This document shows positions 25,151 to 35,773 of a stretch of 64,000 nucleotides of DNA, piece by piece. The stretch is taken from contig QZDW01000018.1 of assembly GCA_009917545.1 (NCBI GenBank), forward strand, positions 1 to 64,000, read 5' to 3'. The stretch comes from a bacterium 1XD42-76. Its GTDB lineage: Bacteria > Bacillota > Clostridia > Lachnospirales > Lachnospiraceae. A model generated the notes under the pieces. That model saw only the letters and a program-made list of their open reading frames with translations, was not told where the DNA came from and made no database searches. The position numbers and the translations under genes were made by a program. Position 1 is the stretch's first letter. Each line of letters opens with the position of its first letter.

Positions 25151-27135
25151 CAGAAAAGGAAACGATTTTCGATATAGAAGAGGAACTGAAGAAACTCCCA
25201 GCATCGCCGGGAGTTTATATCATGCACGACGCGCGTGATGAGATCATCTATGTGGGAAAGGCCAAGATCTTAAAGAACCGGGTGCGCCAGTATTTTCAGA
25301 GCAGCAGGGGAAAAACGGCCAAGATCGAGAAAATGGTCTCCCGCATCGTCCGTTTTGAATATATCATTACGGATTCTGAATTAGAGGCGTTAGTGCTGGA
25401 GTGCAACCTCATAAAGGAGCACCGCCCGCGCTATAATACAATGCTGAAGGACGACAAGACCTATCCCTACATCAAGGTGACGCTCGATGAGGATTTTCCG
25501 CGGGTATTGTTTTCCAGGACGATGAAAAAGGATCGCTGTAAATATTTCGGGCCCTACACGAGCGCAGGGGCTGTAAAGGATACGATTGACCTTATCCATA
25601 AGCTCTGGAAGATCCGTACGTGCAGCCGCAGCCTCCCGAAGGACATTGGTAAGGAGCGTCCGTGTTTAAATTATCATATTAAGCAGTGCCAGGCGCCCTG
25701 TCAGGGCTACATAAGCCAGGAAGAATACGGGAAATCGGTGGCACAGGCGCTTGAGTTTTTAAACGGACGTTATACCTCCATTCTGACCATGCTCGAGGAG
25801 AAGATGACAGCAGCTGCGGACAGCATGGATTTTGAAAAAGCCATCGAATACCGGGAGCTCTTATCCAGTGTAAAGCAGGTGGCGCAGAAGCAGAAGATCA
25901 CCAGCCAGAGCCAGGAGGACAGAGACATCATCGCGATGGCGGCCGATACGGAGGACGCGGTCGTGCAGGTGTTTTTTGTGCGCGACGGGAAGTTAATCGG
26001 CCGTGAGCATTTTCATGTGGAGATTGCTACGGCAGGGGATGACAGCCAGATTATCGGCAGCTTCATCAAACAGTTCTACGCGGGGACCCCATTTATCCCC
26101 AGAGAGGTATGGGTACAGCAGGAATTCGAGGAGATGCCGCTCGTCGCCGAATGGCTCGGTAAGCGCCGCGGACAGAATGTGAAGTTTGTAGTACCTAAGA
26201 AAGGGCAGAAGGAGCGGCTCGTGGAGCTGGCGGCCAAGAATGCCCTTCTGGTGCTCTCACAGGATAAAGAGAAGATAAAGCGCGAGGAACTCCGGACGAT
26301 CGGTGCGATGAACCAGATCGGGGCTGCCCTGGGACTCGGCCATCTGAAGCGAATCGAAGCCTTTGATATCTCCAACATCAGCGGCTTTGAGTCTGTGGGT
26401 TCAATGGTAGTGTATGAGGACGGCCGTCCCAAACGCAATGATTACAGGAAATTCCGCATCCGTACCGTACAGGGGCCGAATGATTACGCCTCCATGCGTG
26501 AAGTGCTGACGAGGCGTTTTGAGCACGGTCTTAAGGAGCGGCTTGAGCAGGCAAATATCCCGGGCGGAGAGAGTGGCGGGGATGCAGAGCGATTCGGGAG
26601 CTTTACAAGATTTCCGGATCTTTTGATGATGGACGGCGGCCGGGGCCAGGTCAATGTGGCCCTGGAGGTGCTCACAGAGCTCGGCCTTTCGATTCCGGTC
26701 TGTGGTATGGTAAAGGATGATAACCACAGGACGCGGGGGCTCTATTATCAGAATCAGGAGCTGCCCATCGACCGTTTCAGCGAGGGCTTTAAGCTGATTA
26801 CGAGGATACAGGATGAAGCGCACCGGTTTGCGATCGAATATCACCGGAGCCTCAGAAGCAAAACACAGGTGCACTCGGTACTGGATGAGATTGAGGGCAT
26901 TGGCCCTGCGAGAAGAAAGGCTCTGATGCAGAACTTCAAATCCCTGGAGGCTGTGCGGGATGCCTCTCTGGAGGAGCTTGCAAAGGCGCGGGGTATGAAC
27001 CGGAGGGCGGCGGAGAGTGTATATGCATTTTTCCATTCCAAAGAAACGCCTCAGCCTGCCGGAGAAACCGGGGAAACCAGGAATGAAAACGTAAAGGGGG
27101 AAATATCATGTATGGAGTTACCATCACAGAACTGA
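25147..27135 (+). CDS. uvrC: UvrC, excinuclease ABC subunit C
   Basis: This 662-residue nuclease makes both incisions in nucleotide excision repair with UvrA/UvrB. The N-terminal GIY-YIG domain reads [21 protein letters not shown] Cys-rich patch follows ([15 protein letters not shown]), then a UvrB-binding UVR motif near residue 215 and the C-terminal RNase H-like domain ([17 protein letters not shown]). Tandem helix-hairpin-helix motifs ([13 protein letters not shown]) end the protein. It begins with TTG in a four-base overlap with the DUF1653 gene and its end overlaps hprK by 28 bases. It heads the conserved hprK-murB-rapZ-whiA string. Confidence 0.95.
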   Translation: MTEKETIFDIEEELKKLPASPGVYIMHDARDEIIYVGKAKILKNRVRQYFQSSRGKTAKIEKMVSRIVRFEYIITDSELEALVLECNLIKEHRPRYNTMLKDDKTYPYIKVTLDEDFPRVLFSRTMKKDRCKYFGPYTSAGAVKDTIDLIHKLWKIRTCSRSLPKDIGKERPCLNYHIKQCQAPCQGYISQEEYGKSVAQALEFLNGRYTSILTMLEEKMTAAADSMDFEKAIEYRELLSSVKQVAQKQKITSQSQEDRDIIAMAADTEDAVVQVFFVRDGKLIGREHFHVEIATAGDDSQIIGSFIKQFYAGTPFIPREVWVQQEFEEMPLVAEWLGKRRGQNVKFVVPKKGQKERLVELAAKNALLVLSQDKEKIKREELRTIGAMNQIGAALGLGHLKRIEAFDISNISGFESVGSMVVYEDGRPKRNDYRKFRIRTVQGPNDYASMREVLTRRFEHGLKERLEQANIPGGESGGDAERFGSFTRFPDLLMMDGGRGQVNVALEVLTELGLSIPVCGMVKDDNHRTRGLYYQNQELPIDRFSEGFKLITRIQDEAHRFAIEYHRSLRSKTQVHSVLDEIEGIGPARRKALMQNFKSLEAVRDASLEELAKARGMNRRAAESVYAFFHSKETPQPAGETGETRNENVKGEISCMELPSQN

Positions 27136-28037
27136 TTGATAAGATGGATTTTAAGAATCTGACGCCGGAGCTGGACACAGACAAGATCGTGGTGTCCCAT
27201 CCCGACGTAAACCGCCCGGCACTGCAGCTCACAGGCTTTTACGACCATTTTGACAATGAGCGTGTGCAGTTTCTGGGCAATGTGGAGCTGGCATACTTAT
27301 CAAGCCTTGCCAGGGAGCGCAGGATTGCCATGTATGACAAGCTGATTTCCAGCAAGATCCCCTGTATCGTTTTCTGCCGGAATCTGCTTCCGGAGACCGA
27401 GGTCCTCGAATTCTGCGGGCATTACGGTGTCCCCTGCCTGCTGTCACAGAAAACGACTTCGGACTGCATTGCGGAGTGTATCCGCTGGCTGAAAGCCAAG
27501 CTGGCTCCGTGTATCAGCGTCCACGGTGTTCTGGTGGATGTATTCGGCGAGGGCGTGCTGATTATGGGCGAGAGCGGCATCGGCAAGAGCGAGGCGGCGC
27601 TGGAGCTCATCAAGCGGGGCCATCGTCTGGTGAGCGACGATGTGGTGGAGATCCGCAAGGTGAGCGACGCCACGCTGGTAGGTTCCGCACCGGATATCAC
27701 ACGGTATTTTATCGAGCTGCGCGGGATCGGCATCGTGGATGTCAAGACGCTGTTCGGCGTTGAGAGCGTCAAAGATACGCAGTCGATTGATATCGTGATT
27801 AAGCTGGAGGAGTGGGATAAGGAACGGGAGTACGACCGGCTGGGACTTGAGGACCGTTATACGGATTTTCTGGGCAATAAGGTCGTATGCCACAACATTC
27901 CCATCCGGCCGGGCAGAAACCTGGCGATCATCGTCGAGTCGGCGGCTGTGAATTACCGTCAGAAAAAGATGGGCTACAATGCGGCCAGAGAGCTTTACAA
28001 TCGGGTGCAGGACAATATTTCCAGAAAAGTGGATTAG
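27108..28037 (+). CDS. hprK: HPr kinase/phosphorylase
   Basis: This bifunctional enzyme phosphorylates Ser46 of HPr and Crh, the switch for carbon catabolite repression. It has 309 residues. Walker A is GESGIGKSE, and the HPrK/P signature is seen around [16 protein letters not shown] conserved N-terminal domain begins [14 protein letters not shown]. The ATG is preceded by AAAGGGGG inside the end of uvrC. Its proposed substrate, the HPr-like protein at 30829, is four genes downstream in the same direction. Confidence 0.95.
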   Translation: MYGVTITELIDKMDFKNLTPELDTDKIVVSHPDVNRPALQLTGFYDHFDNERVQFLGNVELAYLSSLARERRIAMYDKLISSKIPCIVFCRNLLPETEVLEFCGHYGVPCLLSQKTTSDCIAECIRWLKAKLAPCISVHGVLVDVFGEGVLIMGESGIGKSEAALELIKRGHRLVSDDVVEIRKVSDATLVGSAPDITRYFIELRGIGIVDVKTLFGVESVKDTQSIDIVIKLEEWDKEREYDRLGLEDRYTDFLGNKVVCHNIPIRPGRNLAIIVESAAVNYRQKKMGYNAARELYNRVQDNISRKVD

Positions 28038-28054
28038 CGGGAGCTGGTGTGAGT

Positions 28055-28948
28055 ATGATTGTAAGAGAGAAAGAGCCGATGCGGCTGCATACTTCTTTCC
28101 GGGCCGGGGGGGAGGCTGACTGGTATGTGAAGCCGGAGTCTCCCGAAGAGCTTTTGCGCGTAACGAAGGAATGTAAGAAGGCGGGCGTGCCGTGGTACGT
28201 AGTGGGAAACGGCAGCAATCTTCTGGTGAGTGATACAGGATACCAAGGCGTAATCATCTCGATGGAGGGGTTTGATGAGCTCAACACCGAGGGCAGCATA
28301 CTTACGGCAGGGAGCGGCGTACCGCTCTTTCGGGCAGCAAACACAGCCTGCCGGGAAGGACTCTCGGGGCTTGAATTTGCGGCCGGGATCCCTGGCAGCG
28401 TGGGCGGAGCCGCCGCTATGAATGCGGGCGCCTATGGGTCGGAGATGAAGGACGTCATCCATTCCCTTACCGTACTGACCGCAGATGGCGGGGTCAGGAC
28501 GCTTATGAGAGAGGAGCTGTCCTTTGGCTACCGGGAGAGCAGTATTGCCAGAGAAGGCATGCTGGTCCTGATGGCAGAATTTGCGCTTTCCCCCGGGGAC
28601 ACAGGCGAGGTTAGGGAACAAATGGAGGAACTCTCCAGAAAGCGCAGGGAGAAACAGCCGCTCGAATACCCGAGCGCAGGCAGTACCTTCAAGCGGCCTG
28701 CGGGTTCCTTTGCCGGGAAACTCATTGAGGAAGCAGGTCTTAAGGGCCTGAGGAGCGGCGGGGCGATGGTTTCCGAGAAACACGCGGGCTTTGTGATTAA
28801 TTATGAAAATGCGAGCGCTTCGGATATTTACAGGCTGTGTAGGGAAGTACAGAAACGGGTAAAGGAGCACGCCGGGGTTGAGCTTGAACTGGAAGTCAGG
28901 CTTTTAGGGGATTTCTCCGGCGCAGACCGCAAGGAGGAGGAAGGGTAA
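28055..28948 (+). CDS. murB: UDP-N-acetylenolpyruvoylglucosamine reductase
   Basis: This is the FAD-dependent enzyme that reduces UDP-GlcNAc-enolpyruvate to UDP-MurNAc in peptidoglycan synthesis. It has 297 residues, with FAD-binding blocks VVGNGSNLLV, GLEFAAGIPGSVGGAAAMNAGAYGSE (catalytic Tyr/Ser region includes GYRESSI) and YPSAGSTFKRP. The open frame reaches back into hprK at 27887, but the natural start is ATG 28055 with GGGAG upstream. The next gene's GTG follows the stop directly. Confidence 0.93.
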   Translation: MIVREKEPMRLHTSFRAGGEADWYVKPESPEELLRVTKECKKAGVPWYVVGNGSNLLVSDTGYQGVIISMEGFDELNTEGSILTAGSGVPLFRAANTACREGLSGLEFAAGIPGSVGGAAAMNAGAYGSEMKDVIHSLTVLTADGGVRTLMREELSFGYRESSIAREGMLVLMAEFALSPGDTGEVREQMEELSRKRREKQPLEYPSAGSTFKRPAGSFAGKLIEEAGLKGLRSGGAMVSEKHAGFVINYENASASDIYRLCREVQKRVKEHAGVELELEVRLLGDFSGADRKEEEG

Positions 28949-29818
28949 GTGCGTTTTGTCATTGTTACGGGAATGTCCGGGGCGGGAAAGACGACAGCCC
29001 TCAAGATGCTTGAGGATATCGGCTTCTACTGTGTGGATAATCTGCCGGTGCTCCTGATTGAGACATTGACCAGGCTGGCAGCAGACGGCCAGGAAAAGAC
29101 ACGGGATATCGCGCTTGGCATCGACAGCCGCAATGGGGAGGAATTATCTCTCCTGAAAGATACGATGCAGAAATGGCGGGAATGCGGGATCTTATTTTCC
29201 ATCCTCTTTCTGGACGCCTCGGACGAGGTGTTAATTAAGCGATATAAGGAGACGCGCAGGAGCCACCCGCTGTCACGTACAGGCCGCATTGAGCGGGGGA
29301 TCCATCTGGAGCGCGAAAAGCTGGCATTTTTGAAGGCAGAGGCCGATTATCTTTTCGATACGAGCAGTCTCCTTACCAGAGAGCTGAGGGAAGAGCTGCA
29401 AAACCTGTTCTGCGGGGACCGAAAGGTGAAAAACCTCTACGTCACAGTATTAAGTTTTGGGTTTAAATACGGGATTCCCCAGGACGCGGATCTGGTGTTT
29501 GACGTCCGTTTCCTGCCCAATCCCTATTATATAGAAGAATTGCGCCGGCATACAGGCAAGGAAAAGGCGGTGCGCGATTATGTGATGGAGGGAGGAATCG
29601 GGGCAGAGTTCCTCGACCGTCTTACAGGGCTTCTGGAATTCCTGCTTCCCAAATATGAGCGGGAGGGCAAACAGCAGCTTGTGATTGCCATTGGCTGTAC
29701 AGGCGGCAGGCACCGCTCGGTTGCCATTGCCTGTGATATCTTTTCGCGCCTGCTAAGGCGGGGAACGTATACGGTACGGTTAGAGCATCGGGACGCCGAA
29801 CGGGACGGAGGGAGATAA
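28949..29818 (+). CDS. rapZ: RapZ/YvcJ nucleotide-binding protein
   Basis: This is a P-loop protein of 289 residues. Walker A is GMSGAGKTTALKMLED, Walker B-like VDNLP follows, and the C-terminal domain has FGFKYG, DVRFLPNPYY and GCTGGRHRSV. In E. coli RapZ guides RNase E to small RNAs; in Firmicutes YvcJ has GTPase/ATPase activity with an unclear role. It starts with GTG right after murB, with GGAGGAGG upstream. The order hprK-murB-rapZ-whiA is common in clostridia. Confidence 0.95.
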   Translation: MRFVIVTGMSGAGKTTALKMLEDIGFYCVDNLPVLLIETLTRLAADGQEKTRDIALGIDSRNGEELSLLKDTMQKWRECGILFSILFLDASDEVLIKRYKETRRSHPLSRTGRIERGIHLEREKLAFLKAEADYLFDTSSLLTRELREELQNLFCGDRKVKNLYVTVLSFGFKYGIPQDADLVFDVRFLPNPYYIEELRRHTGKEKAVRDYVMEGGIGAEFLDRLTGLLEFLLPKYEREGKQQLVIAIGCTGGRHRSVAIACDIFSRLLRRGTYTVRLEHRDAERDGGR

Positions 29819-29819
29819 C

Positions 29820-30782
29820 ATGTCATTTTCTTCCAGAATCAAGGACGAGCTGTCGAGGCAGCTGAGCCCGGCCAGACACTGCCAGATTGCGGAGCTGGCC
29901 GCGATCTTAAGCCTGTGCGGAAGGGTTCAGATATCGGGTGATAACCGCTACAGCATAAAAATTCATACGGAAAATGTAACTGTGGCAAGAAAGTGCTTTA
30001 CATTATTGAAAAAAACATTTAATATAAGTACGGACATATCGATCCGGAGAAATACGCATCTGAAAAAGAACAGAGTCTACGCTGTCTGCATCAAAAAGCA
30101 CGAGGATGCGTTTCGGGTCCTCAAGGCTGCAAAGCTGCTTTCTGAGGACGGGGAGATCCGGGAGAACCTTTCTGTCGTGGGAAATGTGGTGGTACAGAAC
30201 CCGTGCTGCCGCAGGGCTTTTTTGCGTGGAGCCTTTCTTGCATCCGGTTCTCTCAGCGATCCCGAGAAATTTTACCATTTCGAGGTCGTATGCGCGACTG
30301 AGGCCAAAGCAAGGCAGATTCAGTCTATTATGGCTTCCTTCAGGACAGAGGCAAAAATTGTCATCAGGAAACGCCACTTTGTGGTATATATTAAAGAAGG
30401 GGATCAGATCGTCAATATCCTGAATGTGATGGAGGCTCCGCTTTCACTGATGGAATTTGAAAATATCCGCATTTTAAAAGAGATGCGCGGAAATGTCAAC
30501 CGTCAGGTCAACTGCGAGACTGCCAATATCAATAAGACGGTATCGGCTGCCGTGAAGCAGATCGACGATATCATACTGATTCGGGATACTATCGGATTCG
30601 AGGAGCTTCCCGCGCCCTTATGCGAGATCGCAAGGCTCAGGTTGGAAAAGCCGGAGGCGACGCTTAAGGAGCTCGGCGAAGAACTTAAGCCGCCCGTGGG
30701 CAAGTCGGGAGTCAATCACCGTTTAAGAAAGCTCAGTGATCTGGCAAAACGTCTGCGGACGCAGGAAACGGGCGGCTTATAG
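29820..30782 (+). CDS. whiA: WhiA-family DNA-binding protein
   Basis: This 320-residue protein combines a LAGLIDADG-homing-endonuclease-like N-terminal fold (RRAFLRGAFLASGSLSDP) with a C-terminal helix-turn-helix (LKELGEELKPPVGKSGVNHRLRKLSDLA). WhiA controls sporulation in Streptomyces and influences cell division and the nucleoid in Bacillus. The ATG follows the rapZ stop by one base with GGAGGGAG in front. Upstream genes in the string match its usual operon. Confidence 0.95.
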   Translation: MSFSSRIKDELSRQLSPARHCQIAELAAILSLCGRVQISGDNRYSIKIHTENVTVARKCFTLLKKTFNISTDISIRRNTHLKKNRVYAVCIKKHEDAFRVLKAAKLLSEDGEIRENLSVVGNVVVQNPCCRRAFLRGAFLASGSLSDPEKFYHFEVVCATEAKARQIQSIMASFRTEAKIVIRKRHFVVYIKEGDQIVNILNVMEAPLSLMEFENIRILKEMRGNVNRQVNCETANINKTVSAAVKQIDDIILIRDTIGFEELPAPLCEIARLRLEKPEATLKELGEELKPPVGKSGVNHRLRKLSDLAKRLRTQETGGL

Positions 30783-30828
30783 CTTTATCACGCAAGAGAG
30801 TGACTTATGCGCAATGAGGAGGATTTTT

Positions 30829-31083
30829 ATGACAAAGCGTACGGTAACGATTGAGCTGGATTCGGGTCTTGAGGCGCGTCCGATCGCCATGCTGGTGCAG
30901 CTTGCCAGCAGCTTCGAGAGCCAGATCTATGTACACAGTGACAGCAGGAAGGTAAATGCCAAGAGCATTATGGGGATGATGACGTTGGAGCTCCCGGCAG
31001 GCGAACGCGTGATCGTATCAGCCGACGGTTCCGACGAAGAAAAAGCGATAGATGACATTGAAAAGTATCTTAGCAACAAATAG
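30829..31083 (+). CDS. Crh-like HPr paralogue lacking the phosphocarrier histidine
   Basis: This 84-residue HPr-fold protein has Glu at position 15 (SGLEARPIAM) where HPr has the PTS-phosphorylated His15. Ser46 (NAKSIMG), the HprK target, is kept. The combination defines Crh-type regulators, which work with CcpA but cannot carry phosphate for sugar uptake. B. subtilis crh sits in the hprK-adjacent yvc operon next to whiA, as here. The ATG has GAGGAGG ahead. A terminator hairpin follows 45 bases later, so it ends the operon. Crh of Bacillus has Gln15; the Glu here could mimic a constant negative charge, which is speculation. Confidence 0.85.
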   Translation: MTKRTVTIELDSGLEARPIAMLVQLASSFESQIYVHSDSRKVNAKSIMGMMTLELPAGERVIVSADGSDEEKAIDDIEKYLSNK

Positions 31084-31128
31084 CCAGAGAAGCTCCGAGC
31101 AATCCGGAGAGATTTCCGGCAGACAAGG

Positions 31129-31155
31129 GAATCCTGCATGGCAGGATTCTTTTTT
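31129..31155 (+). terminator. intrinsic terminator after crh-like gene
   Basis: This is a perfect 9-bp stem GAATCCTGC / GCAGGATTC with an ATG loop and six T residues after it. Confidence 0.9.
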
Positions 31156-31229
31156 CAATACATGAGAAATAAAAATACCGGACCCTGTAGATGACAGGGG
31201 AACCGGCAGACAGGGGGAGGGGAAAGAGG

Positions 31230-34200
31230 ATGGCATTCACACATCTGCATGTTCATACGGAATACAGCCTGCTTGACGGCTCGTGTAAGATCAGTGAGCT
31301 GGCAGCCAGAATCAAAGAGATGGGGATGGACAGCATAGCAATCACGGATCACGGCGTCATGTACGGAGTGATTGATTTCTACCGCGCAGCCAGGGAAGCA
31401 GGAGTCAAGCCGATCATCGGCTGCGAGGTTTATGTGGCTCCCGGCTCCCGTTTTGACCGGGAGAATGTGCACGGGGAGGACCGCTACTATCATCTGGTGC
31501 TGCTTGCAGAGAATAACCAGGGCTATCAGAACCTGATGAAGATCGTATCCAAAGGCTTTGTGGACGGATTCTACTACAGGCCCAGGGTGGACGAGGAGGT
31601 TTTAAGAGAATACCATGAAGGAATCATCGCTCTTTCCGCCTGTCTGGCCGGGGAGGTCCCGCGGCTTTTGGAGCGCGGGCTCTATGAAGAGGCGAAGCAG
31701 GCAGTGCAAAAGCATATCGACATATTCGGGGAGGGGAATTATTTTCTGGAGCTGCAGGATCACGGGATCCCCATGCAGCGCTTAGTAAATCAGGGGATCC
31801 TGAGATTATCCAAAGAGCTTTCCGTCCCGCTCGTGGCGACGAACGACTGCCATTACATTAACGCCGGGGACTGGGAAGCACATGATATCCTGCTCTGCAT
31901 CCAGACCGGCAAGAAGCTCTCTGATGAGAACCGCATGCGCTATGAGGGCGGCCAGTACTACGTAAAATCCGAGGAAGAGATGAGGGAGCTGTTCCCCTAT
32001 GCACCGGAGTCGATCGAGAATACGCACCGCATTGCCGAGCGCTGCAATGTGGAGATCGAATTCGGCGTCACCAAACTGCCGCTCTATGAGGTGCCTGCAG
32101 GATATGATTCCTGGGGCTATTTAAATATGCTGTGCGAAAAGGGCTTTGCCGAGCGCTATCCGGAAGACGACGGCACGCTAAGGGAACGCTTAAACTATGA
32201 ACTTGATGTCATCCGGACAATGGGATATGTGGACTATTTCCTGATTGTGTGGGATTTCATCAATTTTGCCAGGACAAACGGGATCGCCGTAGGCCCGGGG
32301 CGCGGTTCCGCTGCCGGAAGCATTGTGTCTTACAGTTTAAAGATCACGGATATCGACCCCATCAAATACCAGCTGCTGTTCGAGCGCTTTCTGAATCCGG
32401 AGCGTATCTCCATGCCGGATATCGACGTAGACTTCTGCTATGAGAGGCGGGGGGAGGTCATCGACTATGTGGTGGAAAAATACGGCAAAGAGCAGGTCGC
32501 ACAGATCGTCACCTTTGGTACGCTGGCGGCCAAGGGCGTAGTCCGCGATGTGGGGCGGGTGATGGATTTGCCCTACGGGATCTGCGACCAGGTGGCTAAG
32601 ATGATACCGGCAGAGCTCAATATCACGCTGACGGCAGCGCTGAAGAAAAACCCGGATCTTGACAGTCTCTATCATACGGACGAGCAGATCAAAAAGTTAA
32701 TTGACATGTCCATGCGTCTGGAAGGACTTCCCAGGCATACCTCGATGCATGCAGCCGGTGTGGTAATCAGCCGTACCTCAGTGGACGAGTATGTGCCGCT
32801 TTCCCGCGGTTCGGACGGAACGATTACGACTCAGTTTACCATGACGGCTCTGGAAGAGCTGGGTCTTTTAAAGATGGATTTTCTGGGGCTCCGGACCTTG
32901 ACGGTGATTCAGGACGCTCTTAACATGATTGGGAAAGACACCGGGAAACCGCTCGATTTACAGGCCATCGACTATGGGGATCAGCATGTCATGGAGGCCA
33001 TCGGCACCGGCAGGAACGAAGGCGTGTTCCAGCTCGAGAGCGGCGGGTTCAAGACATTCATGAAGGAGCTTAAGCCCACGAGCCTTGAGGATATCATTGC
33101 CGGGATCTCCCTCTACCGCCCCGGCCCAATGGACTTTATCCCCAAATATCTGGCGGGTAAGAACGACCAGAGCTCGATCACATATACCTGCCCCCAGCTG
33201 GAGCCGATCTTAAGCCCGACCTATGGTTGCATTGTTTATCAGGAGCAGGTCATGCAGATCGTGCGGGATCTGGCCGGCTATACACTGGGAAGAAGCGACC
33301 TTGTGCGCCGCGCCATGTCGAAGAAAAAAACGTCCGTGATGGCAAAAGAGCGCCAGAACTTCGTCTACGGCAATGAAAAGGAAGGCGTAAAGGGCTGCAT
33401 TGCCAACGGCATTGACGAGAAAACGGCCAATCAGATCTTCGACGATATGACAGATTTTGCCAAATACGCCTTCAATAAGTCACATGCCGCAGCCTATGCC
33501 GTTGTCTCCTACCAGACAGCATATCTGAAATATTATTACCCGCTGGAGTATATGGCGGCGCTCATGACGTCGGTGATGGAAAATGTCTCCAAGGTGTCGG
33601 ATTACATTCTGGCCTGCCGCAGCATGGGGATCACCATCCTGCCGCCTGATATCAATGAAGGAGTCGGGAATTTTTCCGTATCAGGAGACGGGATCCGCTA
33701 CGGGCTATCGGCAATCAAGAGCGTCGGCCGCTCGGTCGTGGACACGATCATAAAGGAACGCGAAGCGCACGGAGCATTTACCGGAATTGACGATTTCGTC
33801 TCACGTATGTCCAATAAGGAAGTCAATAAGCGCACGCTGGAGAGCTTCATCAAGTCCGGTGCGTTAGACTCGTTACCCGGTACGAGGCGGCAGAAAATGT
33901 TCGTATCCGCAGAGCTTTTGGAACAGAAAGCCAAGGAGAAGAAGTCCGTCGTGGAAGGACAGCTGAGCTTTTTTGATATCGCACCGCAGGAGGAAAAGGC
34001 CACTTTCCAGATTTCATTCCCGGAAGTGGGGGAGTATGACAAAGAACTCATCCTGGCCTTTGAGTGGGAGACTCTCGGCATCTATATCAGCGGCCACCCG
34101 ATGGAAGAATACCGCGGGATTTGGGAAAAGAATGTGACAGCCCGGACCTCGGACTTTGTCGTCGATGATGACGGGAATGCTGTGATAAAGGACAACTCTA

Positions 34201-34709
34201 TTGTAGTTGTCGGAGGAATGGTAACAGGACAGAAGGTAAAGACTACAAAGAGGAACCAGAGAATGGCCTTTATCACCTTGGAAGATATGGTAGGCAGCAT
34301 AGAATGTCTCGTATTCCCCAAAATCTACGAAAAGAGCAGGCAGAACCTGATAGAGGAGTCCAAGGTATTTATCAGAGGACGCGTCTCGATCGGCGACGAT
34401 CCGGTGGGGAAGCTGATCTGTGAGGAAGTCATCCCGTTTTCCGGCATCCCAAATGAGCTCTGGCTGCAGTTTGAAGATCAGTCCTGCTATCAGCAAAAGG
34501 TGGATGAAGTGATGGCGGCTCTCAGAGATTCCGACGGCAAGGACCGGGTCGTCATGTACCTGAAGGCGGAACGGGGGGTCAAACGCCTGTCTGAAAACTG
34601 GGGTGTGGAGGCCGGAGGGCAGCTTCTTACGGTACTGTACGGCATACTTGGTGAAAATAATGTCAAGGTCGTGCAAAAAAGCATTGAAAAGACCGGAAAA
34701 ATGAATTAG
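31230..34709 (+). CDS. dnaE: DNA polymerase III alpha subunit, DnaE type
   Basis: This 1159-residue replicative polymerase starts with a PHP domain (THLHVHTEYSLLDG) and holds the catalytic aspartates in PDIDVDFCYERR. Other family blocks include VGPGRGSAAGS, MSKKKTSVMAKERQ and GIDDFVSRMSNKEVNKRTLE (helix-hairpin-helix). An OB-fold region with ITLEDMVGSIECLVF is near the C-terminus. It is DnaE rather than PolC because PHP is N-terminal and uninterrupted by an exonuclease domain. The ATG at 31230 is used because homology begins at MAFTHLH, with GGGAGGGG upstream. pfkA follows in the same direction, as in many clostridia. Confidence 0.95.
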   Translation: MAFTHLHVHTEYSLLDGSCKISELAARIKEMGMDSIAITDHGVMYGVIDFYRAAREAGVKPIIGCEVYVAPGSRFDRENVHGEDRYYHLVLLAENNQGYQNLMKIVSKGFVDGFYYRPRVDEEVLREYHEGIIALSACLAGEVPRLLERGLYEEAKQAVQKHIDIFGEGNYFLELQDHGIPMQRLVNQGILRLSKELSVPLVATNDCHYINAGDWEAHDILLCIQTGKKLSDENRMRYEGGQYYVKSEEEMRELFPYAPESIENTHRIAERCNVEIEFGVTKLPLYEVPAGYDSWGYLNMLCEKGFAERYPEDDGTLRERLNYELDVIRTMGYVDYFLIVWDFINFARTNGIAVGPGRGSAAGSIVSYSLKITDIDPIKYQLLFERFLNPERISMPDIDVDFCYERRGEVIDYVVEKYGKEQVAQIVTFGTLAAKGVVRDVGRVMDLPYGICDQVAKMIPAELNITLTAALKKNPDLDSLYHTDEQIKKLIDMSMRLEGLPRHTSMHAAGVVISRTSVDEYVPLSRGSDGTITTQFTMTALEELGLLKMDFLGLRTLTVIQDALNMIGKDTGKPLDLQAIDYGDQHVMEAIGTGRNEGVFQLESGGFKTFMKELKPTSLEDIIAGISLYRPGPMDFIPKYLAGKNDQSSITYTCPQLEPILSPTYGCIVYQEQVMQIVRDLAGYTLGRSDLVRRAMSKKKTSVMAKERQNFVYGNEKEGVKGCIANGIDEKTANQIFDDMTDFAKYAFNKSHAAAYAVVSYQTAYLKYYYPLEYMAALMTSVMENVSKVSDYILACRSMGITILPPDINEGVGNFSVSGDGIRYGLSAIKSVGRSVVDTIIKEREAHGAFTGIDDFVSRMSNKEVNKRTLESFIKSGALDSLPGTRRQKMFVSAELLEQKAKEKKSVVEGQLSFFDIAPQEEKATFQISFPEVGEYDKELILAFEWETLGIYISGHPMEEYRGIWEKNVTARTSDFVVDDDGNAVIKDNSIVVVGGMVTGQKVKTTKRNQRMAFITLEDMVGSIECLVFPKIYEKSRQNLIEESKVFIRGRVSIGDDPVGKLICEEVIPFSGIPNELWLQFEDQSCYQQKVDEVMAALRDSDGKDRVVMYLKAERGVKRLSENWGVEAGGQLLTVLYGILGENNVKVVQKSIEKTGKMN

Positions 34710-34768
34710 AATAAGAGGGATGGTATCACAAAGGTTTACCAGAAATTGCCGTTAATGGAGGAACTGAT

Positions 34769-35746
34769 ATGACAAAGAGAGAGGTTAAGACGATTGGAGT
34801 GCTGACGAGCGGGGGAGACGCCCCGGGCATGAACGCGGCGATCCGTGCGGTTGTAAGGACAGCGATTAACAAGGGCCTCAAGGTAAAAGGTGTCATGAGA
34901 GGTTATGCAGGACTTCTGCAGGAAGAGATCATAGATATGGACAGCGTGAGCGTTGCCGATACCATTAACCGCGGCGGTACGATCCTGTACACGGCCAGAT
35001 GTGATGAGTTCGTGACAGAGGAAGGCCAGAAGCTGGGCGCCGAGATATGCAAAAAGCACGGCATCGACGGCATTGTCATCATCGGCGGCGACGGCTCATT
35101 CCGCGGTGCGGGAAAGCTTGCAGCGCTGGGAATCAACACCATCGGCGTTCCGGGAACGATCGACCTGGACATCGCCTGTACAGAATATACGATCGGATTT
35201 GATACGGCTGTCAATACAGCGATGGAGGCCATCGACAAGGTACGTGATACCTCTACTTCTCATGAGCGGTGCAGTATCATTGAGGTCATGGGCCGGAATG
35301 CAGGTTATATCGCCCTGTGGTGCGGCATTGCCAACGGCGCAGAGGACATTCTGCTCCCGGAACGCTACGACGGGAACGAACAGTACTTAATCAACCGTAT
35401 CATCGAGAACCGGAAGCGCGGAAAAAAACATCATATTATCATAAATGCAGAGGGAATCGGACATTCTACCTCTATGGCAAGGAGAATTGAGGCAGCGACC
35501 GGCATCGAGACAAGGGCGACAATCATCGGTTATATCCAGCGCGGAGGAACTCCGACATGTAAAGACCGTGTTTACGCCTCGATCATGGGAGCCAAGGCAG
35601 CGGAGCTTTTAAGCGAAGGCAAGAGTAATCGCGTCATCGCCTACAAGAACGGGCAGTACGTGGATTTTGATATCCAGGAAGCCCTGAATATGAAGAAGGA
35701 CATCCCTGAAGATCAGTTTGAGATCAGTAAGCTGCTTGTACGGTAA
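34769..35746 (+). CDS. pfkA: 6-phosphofructokinase
   Basis: This 325-residue glycolytic kinase converts fructose 6-phosphate to the 1,6-bisphosphate. TSGGDAPGMNAAIR binds ATP, GGDGSFRGA has the Gly that marks ATP-dependent enzymes over the PPi type, and EVMGRNAGYIAL is the substrate loop. The catalytic block reads PGTIDLDIACTEYTIGFDT; the usual form is TIDNDI, so Asn is replaced by Leu while both Asp residues stay. GGAGG precedes the ATG. The dnaE-pfkA pairing is typical of the group. Confidence 0.93.
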   Translation: MTKREVKTIGVLTSGGDAPGMNAAIRAVVRTAINKGLKVKGVMRGYAGLLQEEIIDMDSVSVADTINRGGTILYTARCDEFVTEEGQKLGAEICKKHGIDGIVIIGGDGSFRGAGKLAALGINTIGVPGTIDLDIACTEYTIGFDTAVNTAMEAIDKVRDTSTSHERCSIIEVMGRNAGYIALWCGIANGAEDILLPERYDGNEQYLINRIIENRKRGKKHHIIINAEGIGHSTSMARRIEAATGIETRATIIGYIQRGGTPTCKDRVYASIMGAKAAELLSEGKSNRVIAYKNGQYVDFDIQEALNMKKDIPEDQFEISKLLVR

Positions 35747-35773
35747 CAGGGACAAAGAGTGAGGAGCGGGAGA

